DNA of 34,961 nt from Bacteroidia bacterium (GCA_030537315.1 JAUNNZ010000024.1:1-34961); one strand, 5' to 3'; shown: positions 25,145 to 32,330, counted from the stretch's first letter. The notes: generated by a model from the sequence alone, not told the origin. Made by a program: numbers and translations.

Positions 25145-26547
25145 TTCAATTCAAGTTTGCAGACATTCTCGACGTGCTGCGTATGCGGGAACATATCCAC
25201 AGGCTGCACGGCCACTATTTCATACATATCGCCCATAAGGGCAAGGTCGCGCGCCTGCGAGGCAGGGTTGCAGCTGACATAGACTATTCGGCGCGGCGCG
25301 GCATTCAGGATGGTCCTGACCACATCCGGGTGCATTCCGGCGCGCGGAGGGTCCACTATCATCACGTCCGGACGTCCGTGCGCCTCGATGAAGGCGTCCG
25401 TAAGTACATCCTTCATATCTCCGGCGAAGAACTCGCAGTTGGTTATCCCGTTGCCTTCGGCATTGATCCCGGCATCGGCTATTGCCTCCGGCACATATTC
25501 GATGCCGATGACTTTCGAGGCGCCGGCACTCACGAACTGGGCTATGGTGCCGGTGCCGGTATAAAGGTCGTACACGACCTCGGAACCGGTGAGCCCGGCA
25601 AACTCCCGGGCAACCTTGTAAAGCTTGTAAGCCTGTCCCGTATTGGTCTGGTAGAATGACTTCGGACCTATCTTGAAACGGAGGCCCTCCATTGTCTCAT
25701 ATATCGCTTCATCACCCTTGTAAAGGATGCATTCCTGATCTCCCACGGAATCATTCAACTTACTGTTGATGATATAGTAAAGTGAGGTGATCTGAGGGAA
25801 AGCTTCAGCAATGGCATCCAGCATCTCCGCGCGTCCTTCGAAGTCTTTGGCGAAGCACATTATGAGCATCACTTCGCCCGCATCGGTGGTGCGGACAAAC
25901 ATTGTCCTGAAGATGCCGTGATTCTCGCGGAGATTATAGAACGGGATGCCGTGCGAAAGCAGATAATCCTTGACGAACATCCTGATCCCATTGGACGGTT
26001 CCGGCTGGAGCCAGCACTTCTCTATGTCAAGCACCTTGTCGAAGAACTTGCCTACGTGGAAGCCAAGGCCGCAGCGCTGCTGCGGAGTCAGTCCCTCCGG
26101 CTCCTCGTCAGGAAGTATCCATCTCTTGTCAGAAGCGGAAAACTCGAGTTTGTTACGGTAGAACTGCGTTTTGTCTGAACCGACGCACGGCGCTATCTCC
26201 GGCACCTCGAGGTGGCCTATGCGCACCAGCTGGTCATATACCTGCTGGCGTTTCGCCTCCAGCTGCATCCCGTAGGGGAGAGGCTGCCAGCGGCATCCGC
26301 CGCAAATGCCGAAATGCTTGCAGAAGGGCTCCAGACGATGTTCTGAAGGCTTCTTCACTGCAATGATCCGCCCTTCCATATAAGACTTTTTCTTCTTCAG
26401 CACGCGGATGTCGACGACATCGCCCGGAACGGCGAATTCGACGAAGACGACCTGTCCGTCTTCAGTATGTGCGACGGCCTTGCCTTCGGCCGCGACGTTT
26501 TCTATAGTAATATCCTGGAGGACCAGGTCAACTTTCTTTCTTGACAT
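25141..26547 (-). CDS. rlmD: 23S rRNA (uracil-C5)-methyltransferase, RlmD/TrmA family
   Basis: 468 residues from ATG 26547 (MSRKKVDLVL); in-frame sequence further upstream lies beyond the promoter. An N-terminal TRAM domain (about 1-65) is followed by an Fe-S cluster motif CKHFGICGGCRWQ (Cys76, 82, 85) with Cys178 as fourth ligand. The SAM-dependent domain has YDLYTGTGTIAQFV, DPPRAGMHPDVV, nucleophile Cys426 in YVSCNPASQARDL and Glu460 in QHVENV. It makes 5-methyluridine in 23S rRNA; the exact position is inferred from the family. It is transcribed with the CaCA antiporter and diverges from mtnN. Confidence 0.92.
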   Translation of the reverse strand: MSRKKVDLVLQDITIENVAAEGKAVAHTEDGQVVFVEFAVPGDVVDIRVLKKKKSYMEGRIIAVKKPSEHRLEPFCKHFGICGGCRWQPLPYGMQLEAKRQQVYDQLVRIGHLEVPEIAPCVGSDKTQFYRNKLEFSASDKRWILPDEEPEGLTPQQRCGLGFHVGKFFDKVLDIEKCWLQPEPSNGIRMFVKDYLLSHGIPFYNLRENHGIFRTMFVRTTDAGEVMLIMCFAKDFEGRAEMLDAIAEAFPQITSLYYIINSKLNDSVGDQECILYKGDEAIYETMEGLRFKIGPKSFYQTNTGQAYKLYKVAREFAGLTGSEVVYDLYTGTGTIAQFVSAGASKVIGIEYVPEAIADAGINAEGNGITNCEFFAGDMKDVLTDAFIEAHGRPDVMIVDPPRAGMHPDVVRTILNAAPRRIVYVSCNPASQARDLALMGDMYEIVAVQPVDMFPHTQHVENVCKLELK

Positions 26548-26553
26548 ATCATA

Positions 26554-26561
26554 CAAAGGTA
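26554..26561 (-). promoter_or_regulatory. promoter -7 box (TACCTTTG) for rlmD
   Basis: On the minus strand TACCTTTG fits TAnnTTTG and ends exactly 6 nt before the rlmD ATG at 26547, implying a leaderless or nearly leaderless mRNA. Confidence 0.65.
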
Positions 26562-26573
26562 AGGTTTTTTGAG

Positions 26574-26581
26574 TAAATTTG
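26574..26581 (+). promoter_or_regulatory. promoter -7 box (TAAATTTG) for mtnN-luxS
   Basis: TAAATTTG on the plus strand ends 6 nt before an ATG at 26588 and 15 nt before the ATG at 26597. Confidence 0.65.
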
Positions 26582-26596
26582 CGAAAAATGGAAGGT

Positions 26597-27244
26597 ATGA
26601 AAATAGGTGTTCTTCTGGCAATGGACGCCGAGTACGAAGCGATGTCCCAAATGGATTTCGACGTGCCCGGGAAGAAGGTTGTCACAAAGGTCACAGGGAT
26701 AGGCAAGGTGAATGCCGCGATGGCGGCTACCGAGCTGATACTCAAGGAGAAACCGGACTATATAGTCAGCTCCGGCTGCGCCGGAGGGATGCTTCCCGGC
26801 CAGAAGGTATCCGACTTCGTGATCGCTTCCGCCACAGCCTACCACGACGTGTGGTGCGGCGAGCCGAACAAGATAGGCCAGGTGCAGGGGAGACCGCTAT
26901 ATTTCAACGCGGACCCACATATGCTTGACGCTGCGGTCAGGACGGCCAGGTCGTACGACCATCCCGTCCAGCTCGGACTGATCGTGACAGGTGACCAGTT
27001 CTTCATCAGCACCGAAGAGGACAGGAGGATACTTGCGGTTCACCCGGAAGCGCTCGCGGCTGATATGGAATCCGCAGCAGCCGCACAGGTATGTGCGAAT
27101 TATGGAGTGCCATTCATAAGCCTCCGCATCATAAGCGACATACATACCTCTGACGAGGTCCAGAAAGAGACCTACGCGGGGTTCTGGGACAATCTCCGCC
27201 AGATACGTTTCAGATTTCTCAAGGAATTCATCAACAATCTATAA
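26597..27244 (+). CDS. mtnN: 5'-methylthioadenosine/S-adenosylhomocysteine nucleosidase
   Basis: 215-residue nucleosidase that cleaves adenine from SAH and methylthioadenosine. MKIGVLLAMDAEYEAM matches the family start with Glu12; the other catalytic residues are Glu158 in ADMESAAAAQ and Asp181 in LRIISDIH. GCAGG (60-64) lines the active site. An alternative ATG three codons earlier (26588) is 6 nt behind the promoter box and could be the true start of a leaderless mRNA; a GGAAGG stretch precedes the ATG at 26597. It abuts luxS without a gap, so the S-ribosylhomocysteine it forms is passed to LuxS. Confidence 0.94.
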   Translation: MKIGVLLAMDAEYEAMSQMDFDVPGKKVVTKVTGIGKVNAAMAATELILKEKPDYIVSSGCAGGMLPGQKVSDFVIASATAYHDVWCGEPNKIGQVQGRPLYFNADPHMLDAAVRTARSYDHPVQLGLIVTGDQFFISTEEDRRILAVHPEALAADMESAAAAQVCANYGVPFISLRIISDIHTSDEVQKETYAGFWDNLRQIRFRFLKEFINNL

Positions 27245-27724
27245 ATGAATAAGATACCAAGCTTTACGATAGACCATCTCAGGCTCTTGAGAGGCATATA
27301 TGTTTCCCGCCGCGACCAGGTTGGCGGGGAAGTGGTCACCACATTCGACATAAGGATGAAGGAGCCCAACCGCGAGCCCGCCCTCGGACAGGGCGCCATA
27401 CACACAATCGAGCACCTTGCCGCGACATACCTCAGGAATGACCCGCAGTGGGCCGACAGGATTGTCTATTGGGGTCCCATGGGCTGTCTGACGGGAAATT
27501 ATCTTGTGATGAAGGGCGAACTTGAGTCAAAGGACATCGTGGAGCTGATGAAGGATACGTTCAGGTTCATTGCGGACTTTGACGGAGAGATTCCGGGCGC
27601 AGCCCCGAAGGACTGCGGAAACTGGAAGCTTCACGACCTGCCGGAGGCACGACGTGAAGCTTCGATATTCCTCAATGAGGTTCTGGAAAATGTAAAAGAG
27701 GAGAATCTCAATTATCCCGAGTAG
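27245..27724 (+). CDS. luxS: S-ribosylhomocysteine lyase (AI-2 precursor synthase)
   Basis: 159-residue metalloenzyme converting S-ribosylhomocysteine to homocysteine and DPD, the precursor of autoinducer-2. The metal site is His53 and His57 in HTIEHL with Cys124 in KDCGNWKLHDL; Glu56 and Cys81 in GPMGCLTG are the catalytic residues. All are conserved, and the length is normal. The start codon follows the mtnN stop directly, giving a compact pfs-luxS unit for methyl-cycle detoxification and possible signalling. No terminator is visible before queA, 48 bp downstream. Confidence 0.97.
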   Translation: MNKIPSFTIDHLRLLRGIYVSRRDQVGGEVVTTFDIRMKEPNREPALGQGAIHTIEHLAATYLRNDPQWADRIVYWGPMGCLTGNYLVMKGELESKDIVELMKDTFRFIADFDGEIPGAAPKDCGNWKLHDLPEARREASIFLNEVLENVKEENLNYPE

Positions 27725-27772
27725 TACGGGTGAGAATATCCCCAACTTAACATAATATAAATTGTGTAACAA

Positions 27773-28978
27773 ATGATTCCTGATATAAGTATAGAAGAAT
27801 TCACTTACGAACTGCCGGACTCCAGGATTGCAAAATATCCTCTCCCGCAGCGTGATTCTTCAAAACTCCTTATATATAAGGACGGCAAATGCACTGAAAA
27901 GGTTTTCAGAGAACTTCCGCAGCAGCTGCCGTCCAATACCATAATGGTTTTCAACGACACGAAGGTCGTTCCCGCCAGGCTGTTCTTCAGGCGCGACACC
28001 GGTGCGCACATTGAGATATTCTGCCTGAAACCCATCGACCCTGCAGAATACGCCACGGTTTTCAACACTACGGAATCCTGTACGTGGCGCTGCGTGGTAG
28101 GCAATGTAAAGCGCTGGAAAGGAGATATCCTGAGTTTCGACTGCCCCGACGGCTCCGAGCTCCAGGCTGTCAGCCTCAAGGCAGAGCTTGTTGAAAGGCA
28201 GGACGAGACAGCCTTTGTCCGTTTCACATGGAAGACAGGCATCCCCTTCTCCCGTGTACTTGAAATGTGCGGACGCGTGCCCATTCCGCCGTATCTGAAC
28301 CGCGAAACGGAGGCTATAGACATAGAGCGCTACCAGACCCTTTACGCCCGTATACGCGGCTCTGTGGCCGCTCCTACGGCCGGTCTGCATTTCACCGACG
28401 AGGTGATGGGCGGAATCCGGGACAAAGGAATAGACATTGAGACCGTCTGCCTTCACGTGGGCGCCGGCACATTCCTGCCGGTCAAGTCCTCCCAGATCAG
28501 CGGCCACACCATGCACAGCGAGCCTTTCGTGGTCAGCAAGGCATTCCTGAAGGATGTCGTGGAGAGCCACAAGAAGGTTATTGCCGTCGGCACCACTTCT
28601 GTCAGGACACTTGAGTCATTGTATTATGTCGGAGTCAGCTGCATCGAAGAAGGAGAACCGCGCGAGGTGACCCAGTGGTGCCCGTACGAAAGGGATTACC
28701 CCTACTCTCTCGAAGAGTCCTTTCAAGCAATCATCAACTACTTGGAAAAGAATAACTTGGACGAGGTCAGCGCAAGTACGCGTATAATTATCGTCCCAGG
28801 CTTCAGGTTCCGTGTTGTGGATATGCTCGTGACCAATTTCCACCAGCCGCAGAGCACCCTTCTCCTCCTTATTTCGGCATTTGTTGGTGGAGATTGGAAG
28901 ACAATTTATAACTTTGCACTCGAAAACGGTTTCAGATTCCTCAGCTACGGCGACAGTTCGCTGCTGTATAGAAGATGA
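27773..28978 (+). CDS. queA: S-adenosylmethionine:tRNA ribosyltransferase-isomerase
   Basis: 401-residue enzyme that transfers the ribosyl moiety of SAM to preQ1 in tRNA, forming epoxyqueuosine. Family signatures include FTYELPDSRIAKYPLPQRDSS-type N terminus, MVFNDTKVVPARLF, RIRGSVAAPTAGLHFT and VTNFHQPQSTLLLLISAFVG. It is about 50 residues longer than the E. coli protein, mostly through a longer region near VVGNVKRWKGDIL and the EEGEPREVTQWCPYERDY insert. It overlaps the following acyltransferase by 4 bp and may be read from the mtnN-luxS promoter as well as its own. Confidence 0.93.
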   Translation: MIPDISIEEFTYELPDSRIAKYPLPQRDSSKLLIYKDGKCTEKVFRELPQQLPSNTIMVFNDTKVVPARLFFRRDTGAHIEIFCLKPIDPAEYATVFNTTESCTWRCVVGNVKRWKGDILSFDCPDGSELQAVSLKAELVERQDETAFVRFTWKTGIPFSRVLEMCGRVPIPPYLNRETEAIDIERYQTLYARIRGSVAAPTAGLHFTDEVMGGIRDKGIDIETVCLHVGAGTFLPVKSSQISGHTMHSEPFVVSKAFLKDVVESHKKVIAVGTTSVRTLESLYYVGVSCIEEGEPREVTQWCPYERDYPYSLEESFQAIINYLEKNNLDEVSASTRIIIVPGFRFRVVDMLVTNFHQPQSTLLLLISAFVGGDWKTIYNFALENGFRFLSYGDSSLLYRR

Positions 28979-30114
28979 GCAAATTTTATAACGACATACA
29001 CCCGTATAATGACGTCCAGGCGGTCGAGGCCATGAAAAGATGTGCCAGAAACCCTCTGGTGCCCATTATATCAAAGTATATTTTCCCGAACGACAGCTTC
29101 CTGAAACTCGGGCACGTCCTGCGCAGCTGCAAGAGCGTGCACGACTTCCAGATGAAGATAATGTGCCCTGCCGTCAAGCAGATCCTTCTGCGCACATCCG
29201 ACGGTTTCACGGTTTCAGGGTTGGAGAACATAGATTTTTCACGGAAGCACCTGTTCATTTCAAACCACAGGGACATCGTCATCGACCCTGCGCTTACCCA
29301 GTACACCCTCTTGAAGCACGGCCACGACAGCACCGACATCTGCGTCGGCTCGAACCTGCTTTCAAGCCGTTTCATAGAGGATATCATGCGCACTAACCGC
29401 ATGATAGAGGTTTACAGGGGTCTTCCAGCCCACGAGCGCTACCACGCCGCGACCCAGCTGTCCGCATACGTGCGCAACGTAGTGGTGGACGGAGAGTCCG
29501 ACGTATGGATCGCGCAGCGCCAGGGGCGCGCTAAAGACAGCCGTGACGCTACGGGCCAGTCCGTACTCAAGATGTTCTCAATGAGCGGAAAAGGCGACTT
29601 TGCGGCCGATTTCGACGAGCTTTCCATCATTCCGTTAAGCATTTCCTACGAATATGAGTCCTGCGACATACAGCGGGCCTGCGAAATCTACATTTCACGC
29701 CGCCGCCAGTATGTCAAAAAGCCGCTTGAAGACCTGAACAGCATGAAGACGGGCATCTTCCAGAAAAAGGGAAAGATCCATCTGTCATTCTGCAAGCCGC
29801 TCACGCGGGCGGAACTGGATGAATGTGCCGCCAAGGGCGGCAACGACGCCTTCAAGGCGCTGTGCGGGCTCATTGACGAGCGGATCAGAAGCAATTATAT
29901 GCCGTTCCCGACCAATTATATGGCCGTCGATCTGCTCAGAGGAACGCACGAATACGAAAAACAATACGCCGGAAACACCTTCGGAAGCTTCTCGCTGTAC
30001 ATAGACAAGCAGGTCGCAAAGATAAAAGACGACTCGATAGGGGACAAAGCCGAGCTTAAAGACATTCTGTTGAGGATTTACGCAAATCCTGTGCTCGACC
30101 GACTGGAGAAATAA
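28975..30114 (+). CDS. glycerolipid acyltransferase-like protein (PlsC/PlsB superfamily)
   Basis: 379 residues. FISNHRDIVIDPAL (95-108) resembles the acyltransferase block 1, with His98 and Asp100/Asp104; the strict HX4D spacing is not met (His98-X5-Asp104). IAQRQGRAKDS (179-189) matches the third block, and LSIIPLSISYEY the strand that follows it. Similar proteins in Bacteroidota are annotated as 1-acylglycerol-3-phosphate acyltransferases. The long N-terminal (1-80) and C-terminal (about 280-379) extensions are beyond a minimal PlsC. No transmembrane helix is obvious, so membrane association would be peripheral. It overlaps queA by 4 bp and is followed by a strong terminator. Confidence 0.82.
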   Translation: MSKFYNDIHPYNDVQAVEAMKRCARNPLVPIISKYIFPNDSFLKLGHVLRSCKSVHDFQMKIMCPAVKQILLRTSDGFTVSGLENIDFSRKHLFISNHRDIVIDPALTQYTLLKHGHDSTDICVGSNLLSSRFIEDIMRTNRMIEVYRGLPAHERYHAATQLSAYVRNVVVDGESDVWIAQRQGRAKDSRDATGQSVLKMFSMSGKGDFAADFDELSIIPLSISYEYESCDIQRACEIYISRRRQYVKKPLEDLNSMKTGIFQKKGKIHLSFCKPLTRAELDECAAKGGNDAFKALCGLIDERIRSNYMPFPTNYMAVDLLRGTHEYEKQYAGNTFGSFSLYIDKQVAKIKDDSIGDKAELKDILLRIYANPVLDRLEK

Positions 30115-30133
30115 CCACCGTTAAAATATAGCT

Positions 30134-30184
30134 CCGCCATTTTACAAATGTGTCAACAAATGTAAAATGGCGGTTTTGTTTTGT
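30134..30184 (+). terminator. intrinsic terminator after queA-acyltransferase
   Basis: CCGCCATTTTACA (30134-30146) pairs perfectly with TGTAAAATGGCGG (30161-30173), a 13-bp stem with a 14-nt loop, followed by TTTTGTTTTGTT. The left arm runs into TTTACAAATGT, which recurs in the XRE operator. Confidence 0.92.
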
Positions 30185-30488
30185 TAATTTTACAAATAAT
30201 CCAAGGCCCGTTCCACACGATTTCAAATTGTAAAATAAGTTTGTGTTATATTAAATATTACAACTATATAATACTCCGAATATCAGTAAATTACGTGGAC
30301 TTACCTATAATTGTCGGATATCAATTTTCAAGGTATTTCAAGCAGAAAATTGCCAAACAATTGATACAAATCAAAACAACGAAATCATAACACACTTATT
30401 ATCAGCATGTTTAACAATACTATCTCAATTATGGCATCACCGGCATAATACCAACAGTACGCACCTCTCTCCCCTTTCGCGCCACACG
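30185..30488. other. AT-rich intergenic region upstream of the XRE regulator
   Basis: No credible gene; frames present are short and of unusual composition. It contains TTTTACAA (30188-30195) and TTGTAAAA (30228-30235), perfect inverted arms 32 nt apart, matching the half-sites of the downstream palindrome. Otherwise I see only AT-rich sequence. Confidence 0.6.
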
Positions 30489-30511
30489 TTTACAAATGTC
30501 ACACTTGTAAA
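30489..30511. promoter_or_regulatory. 23-bp palindromic operator over the XRE promoter
   Basis: TTTACAAATGT (30489-30499), a central C, and ACACTTGTAAA (30501-30511) form a palindrome with 10 of 11 positions matching. It covers the -33 element (30504-30507) of the gene starting at 30556, the classic place for an autorepressor site. Confidence 0.7.
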
Positions 30512-30535
30512 TCACAAAGAATTGAGTTACTTTTG
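30504..30535 (+). promoter_or_regulatory. XRE gene promoter (CTTG - 20 bp - TACTTTTG)
   Basis: CTTG at 30504-30507, a 20-nt spacer and TACTTTTG at 30528-30535 (TAnnTTTG). The ATG follows 20 nt behind the box. Confidence 0.7.
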
Positions 30536-30555
30536 TAATACACCTATTCAGAAAA

Positions 30556-31005
30556 ATGAACCGCAGATTACAGCAATTTCTGGCCGCCGAAAACATCTCG
30601 CAGTCACAGTTCGCGGACGAAATCGGAGTCGCCCGCGCCAGCATCTCCCATATACTCGCCGGACGCAACAAGCCTGGCTTCGATTTTATTGAAAGTATGG
30701 CGCGCCACTACCCTGCCTTGAACCTGGAATGGCTTGTTCTCGGCAACGGAAAGATGTACAAAACGGCCACTGAAGCCACTCCAGCGCCAGTTCAGGAGTA
30801 CCCAACCCCTGTCGGAAACATATTCGTTGATGAAGAGGAAACAGCCGGGATCGAGCCTGCCGCAGACATCCTCTCCCCTGCTCCCGAGCCGCAAACAACC
30901 GAAAGGAATACTTCAAGAAGCAAGGCGCAATTTATTAAAAACCAACGCAATATATCACGAATTGTTATTTTCTACGACGACAATACCTATCAGGAATTGA
31001 AATAA
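30556..31005 (+). CDS. XRE-family helix-turn-helix transcriptional regulator
   Basis: 149-residue DNA-binding protein. Residues about 1-62 are a Cro/CI-type helix-turn-helix (FLAAENISQSQFADEIGVARASISHILAGRNKP), with the recognition helix near ARASISHILAG, followed by the LNLEWLVLGNGKMYK extension typical of Bacteroidota XRE proteins. Residues about 70-130 are Pro/Glu/Thr-rich and probably disordered. The C-terminal tail RIVIFYDDNTYQELK is a short conserved-looking strand motif seen in related small regulators. The gene has its own promoter overlaid by a 23-bp palindrome, so autorepression is likely. It precedes the DHODH-like gene by 43 bp; whether it controls that unit is inference. Confidence 0.88.
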   Translation: MNRRLQQFLAAENISQSQFADEIGVARASISHILAGRNKPGFDFIESMARHYPALNLEWLVLGNGKMYKTATEATPAPVQEYPTPVGNIFVDEEETAGIEPAADILSPAPEPQTTERNTSRSKAQFIKNQRNISRIVIFYDDNTYQELK

Positions 31006-31009
31006 TACG

Positions 31010-31017
31010 TATATTTG
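31010..31017 (+). promoter_or_regulatory. promoter -7 box (TATATTTG) for DHODH-like/cinA-like genes
   Basis: TATATTTG, 31 nt before the ATG at 31049. It is directly followed by TAAA, so that TTGTAAA (31015-31021), the XRE half-site, overlaps the likely start point. Confidence 0.65.
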
Positions 31018-31021
31018 TAAA

Positions 31022-31040
31022 TGCCGGATCAAGTCCGGCA
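31022..31040 (+). promoter_or_regulatory. 5'UTR hairpin before the DHODH-like gene
   Basis: TGCCGGA (31022-31028) and TCCGGCA (31034-31040) form a perfect 7-bp GC-rich stem with loop TCAAG. It would occupy nearly the whole leader between the start point and the ATG at 31049. No T-run follows, so it is not a terminator. Confidence 0.6.
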
Positions 31041-31048
31041 GACGTATT

Positions 31049-31846
31049 ATGTACAACGTTTTGATCAGGCCATTCGTCCGGAAGATGGATCAGGAGCGCG
31101 CCAGCCGCGTCGCTCTGCGCTATTTCAAGATAATAGGCAGCATTCCAGGTGGCCGCTTCATCAGCCGTCTGGTTCACAACAACCGCCCCGGAGGCCTTCA
31201 GAGAGAGGTTTTCGGCCTTAATTTCTACAATCCCCTCGGACTCGGTGCCGGCCTGGACACAGAAGGCGAACTTTACAATGACCTGAACGACCTCGGCTTC
31301 AGCTTCGTTGAAATCGGCCCCCTTAACGCAAAATCCGTACGCACCGCTGTAAGAAACCTTCAGGCCGATCCCCAGAACGACATCCTTGCCGCCTGCATCA
31401 ATGCCGATTACCAGGATACGTTCTCGCTGGCATATGATTTCTGCGACTTCTTCGTTATCGACATTTCAGGCGTTGACCTGGCCGCTACCATCGATCCCCT
31501 TCTCGACACCCGCCTCGCCTACGGTCACTACAAGCCTATCGTGGTCAAGATTCCGGAGTCCATGCAGCCCGACGAGCTTGATGTGGTGCTGGACTACTGC
31601 AGAATGAACAATCTGGACGCCATAGAGGCCCGTACGATAGACCAGGTCAAGCAGATAGTAGACCACTCGAACGGCCGTGTCCCCGTCATCGCGAACTGCC
31701 ATACGGAAACCGTCCGCGGCGTTTTCAAGGCCCTCTCCGCCGGAGCCTCGCTCGTCGAGGTCCGCTCCGGCCTCATATACAAGGGACCTTCCTACCTGCA
31801 GAGATGCCTCAAATACCTCAAGAAACGCGCTAACAATGAAGAATAG
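31049..31846 (+). CDS. class 2 dihydroorotate dehydrogenase-like protein lacking catalytic motifs
   Basis: 265 residues clearly related to quinone-type PyrD by the N terminus (MYNVLIRPFVRKMDQE), REVFGLNFYNPLGLGAGLD (52-70), GFSFVEIG, PIVVKIPESM and the end ASLVEVRSGLIYKGPSYL. It is about 65-70 residues shorter than PyrD and key motifs are gone: the Lys of AGLDK is Thr71; the segment containing the NRMGFNN loop is missing; the NxSSPNTPGL motif with the catalytic Ser reads FVIDISGVDLAA (135-146); the IGVGGI phosphate loop reads VIANCHT (213-219). Lys167 is kept. It should still form a barrel but is unlikely to oxidise dihydroorotate. The frame is intact, with a promoter and a downstream partner, so it is not a random pseudogene. 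Symbol withheld. Confidence 0.8.
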   Translation: MYNVLIRPFVRKMDQERASRVALRYFKIIGSIPGGRFISRLVHNNRPGGLQREVFGLNFYNPLGLGAGLDTEGELYNDLNDLGFSFVEIGPLNAKSVRTAVRNLQADPQNDILAACINADYQDTFSLAYDFCDFFVIDISGVDLAATIDPLLDTRLAYGHYKPIVVKIPESMQPDELDVVLDYCRMNNLDAIEARTIDQVKQIVDHSNGRVPVIANCHTETVRGVFKALSAGASLVEVRSGLIYKGPSYLQRCLKYLKKRANNEE

Positions 31847-32330
31847 CACTCCCCTCCGCATCGAAGAAAAGATCGGCGCAGCACTGCGCGGAACCGGCCT
31901 TACCCTCAGCGCAGCCGAATCCTGCACCGGAGGGCAGATCTCGCACCTCCTTACAATGGTTTCCGGCTCATCCGAATACTACCTCGGCTCAGTCACATCC
32001 TACGCCATTGCAGTCAAGGAAAAAATCCTCAGCGTCCCGTCTGCGACAATAGATAAATACAATGTAGTCAGCGCCGAAGTCGCCGCCGCCATGGCGGAAG
32101 GAGTCAGGAAAGCCACCGGCAGCACCTTCTCCGTCGCCACCACCGGCCTCGCCGAAGGCTCCGACGGCCGCTATCCCGAAGGTACCGTCTGGATGGCCGC
32201 AAGCGGCCCCAAAGGCACTGTAACCCGTCTTTTCCAGTGCAATAAAGGCAGAAAAGGCAACATCCGCTCCTTCGCGAATGCCGCCCTCCATTTACTCTAC
32301 GAGCAGATCATCTCCGACAACTGCCGTTAG
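31836..32330 (+). CDS. CinA C-terminal domain / PncC-type nicotinamide-nucleotide amidase-like protein
   Basis: 164 residues from ATG 31836, overlapping the DHODH-like gene by 11 bp. It is the stand-alone CinA C-terminal domain (PncC type), which deamidates nicotinamide mononucleotide to nicotinate mononucleotide. SAAESCTGG (25-33) holds the Ser29 expected in the active site, and GSVTSYAIAVKEKIL (51-65) the Tyr56 and Lys61. NVVSAEVAAAMAEGVRKATGS is typical. The usual TGIAGPGGGT loop is changed to TTGLAEGSDGRYPEGT (102-117), so this is a divergent member. The N-terminal molybdopterin-binding domain of full CinA is absent. A + strand terminator follows at 32426-32467. Confidence 0.88.
   Translation: MKNSTPLRIEEKIGAALRGTGLTLSAAESCTGGQISHLLTMVSGSSEYYLGSVTSYAIAVKEKILSVPSATIDKYNVVSAEVAAAMAEGVRKATGSTFSVATTGLAEGSDGRYPEGTVWMAASGPKGTVTRLFQCNKGRKGNIRSFANAALHLLYEQIISDNCR

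Noticed and set aside
30181-30390. 69-residue frame in the AT-rich gap before the XRE gene
   Set aside because: It begins within the terminator T-run, has Ile/Tyr-rich composition expected from AT-rich non-coding DNA, and no promoter or family match.
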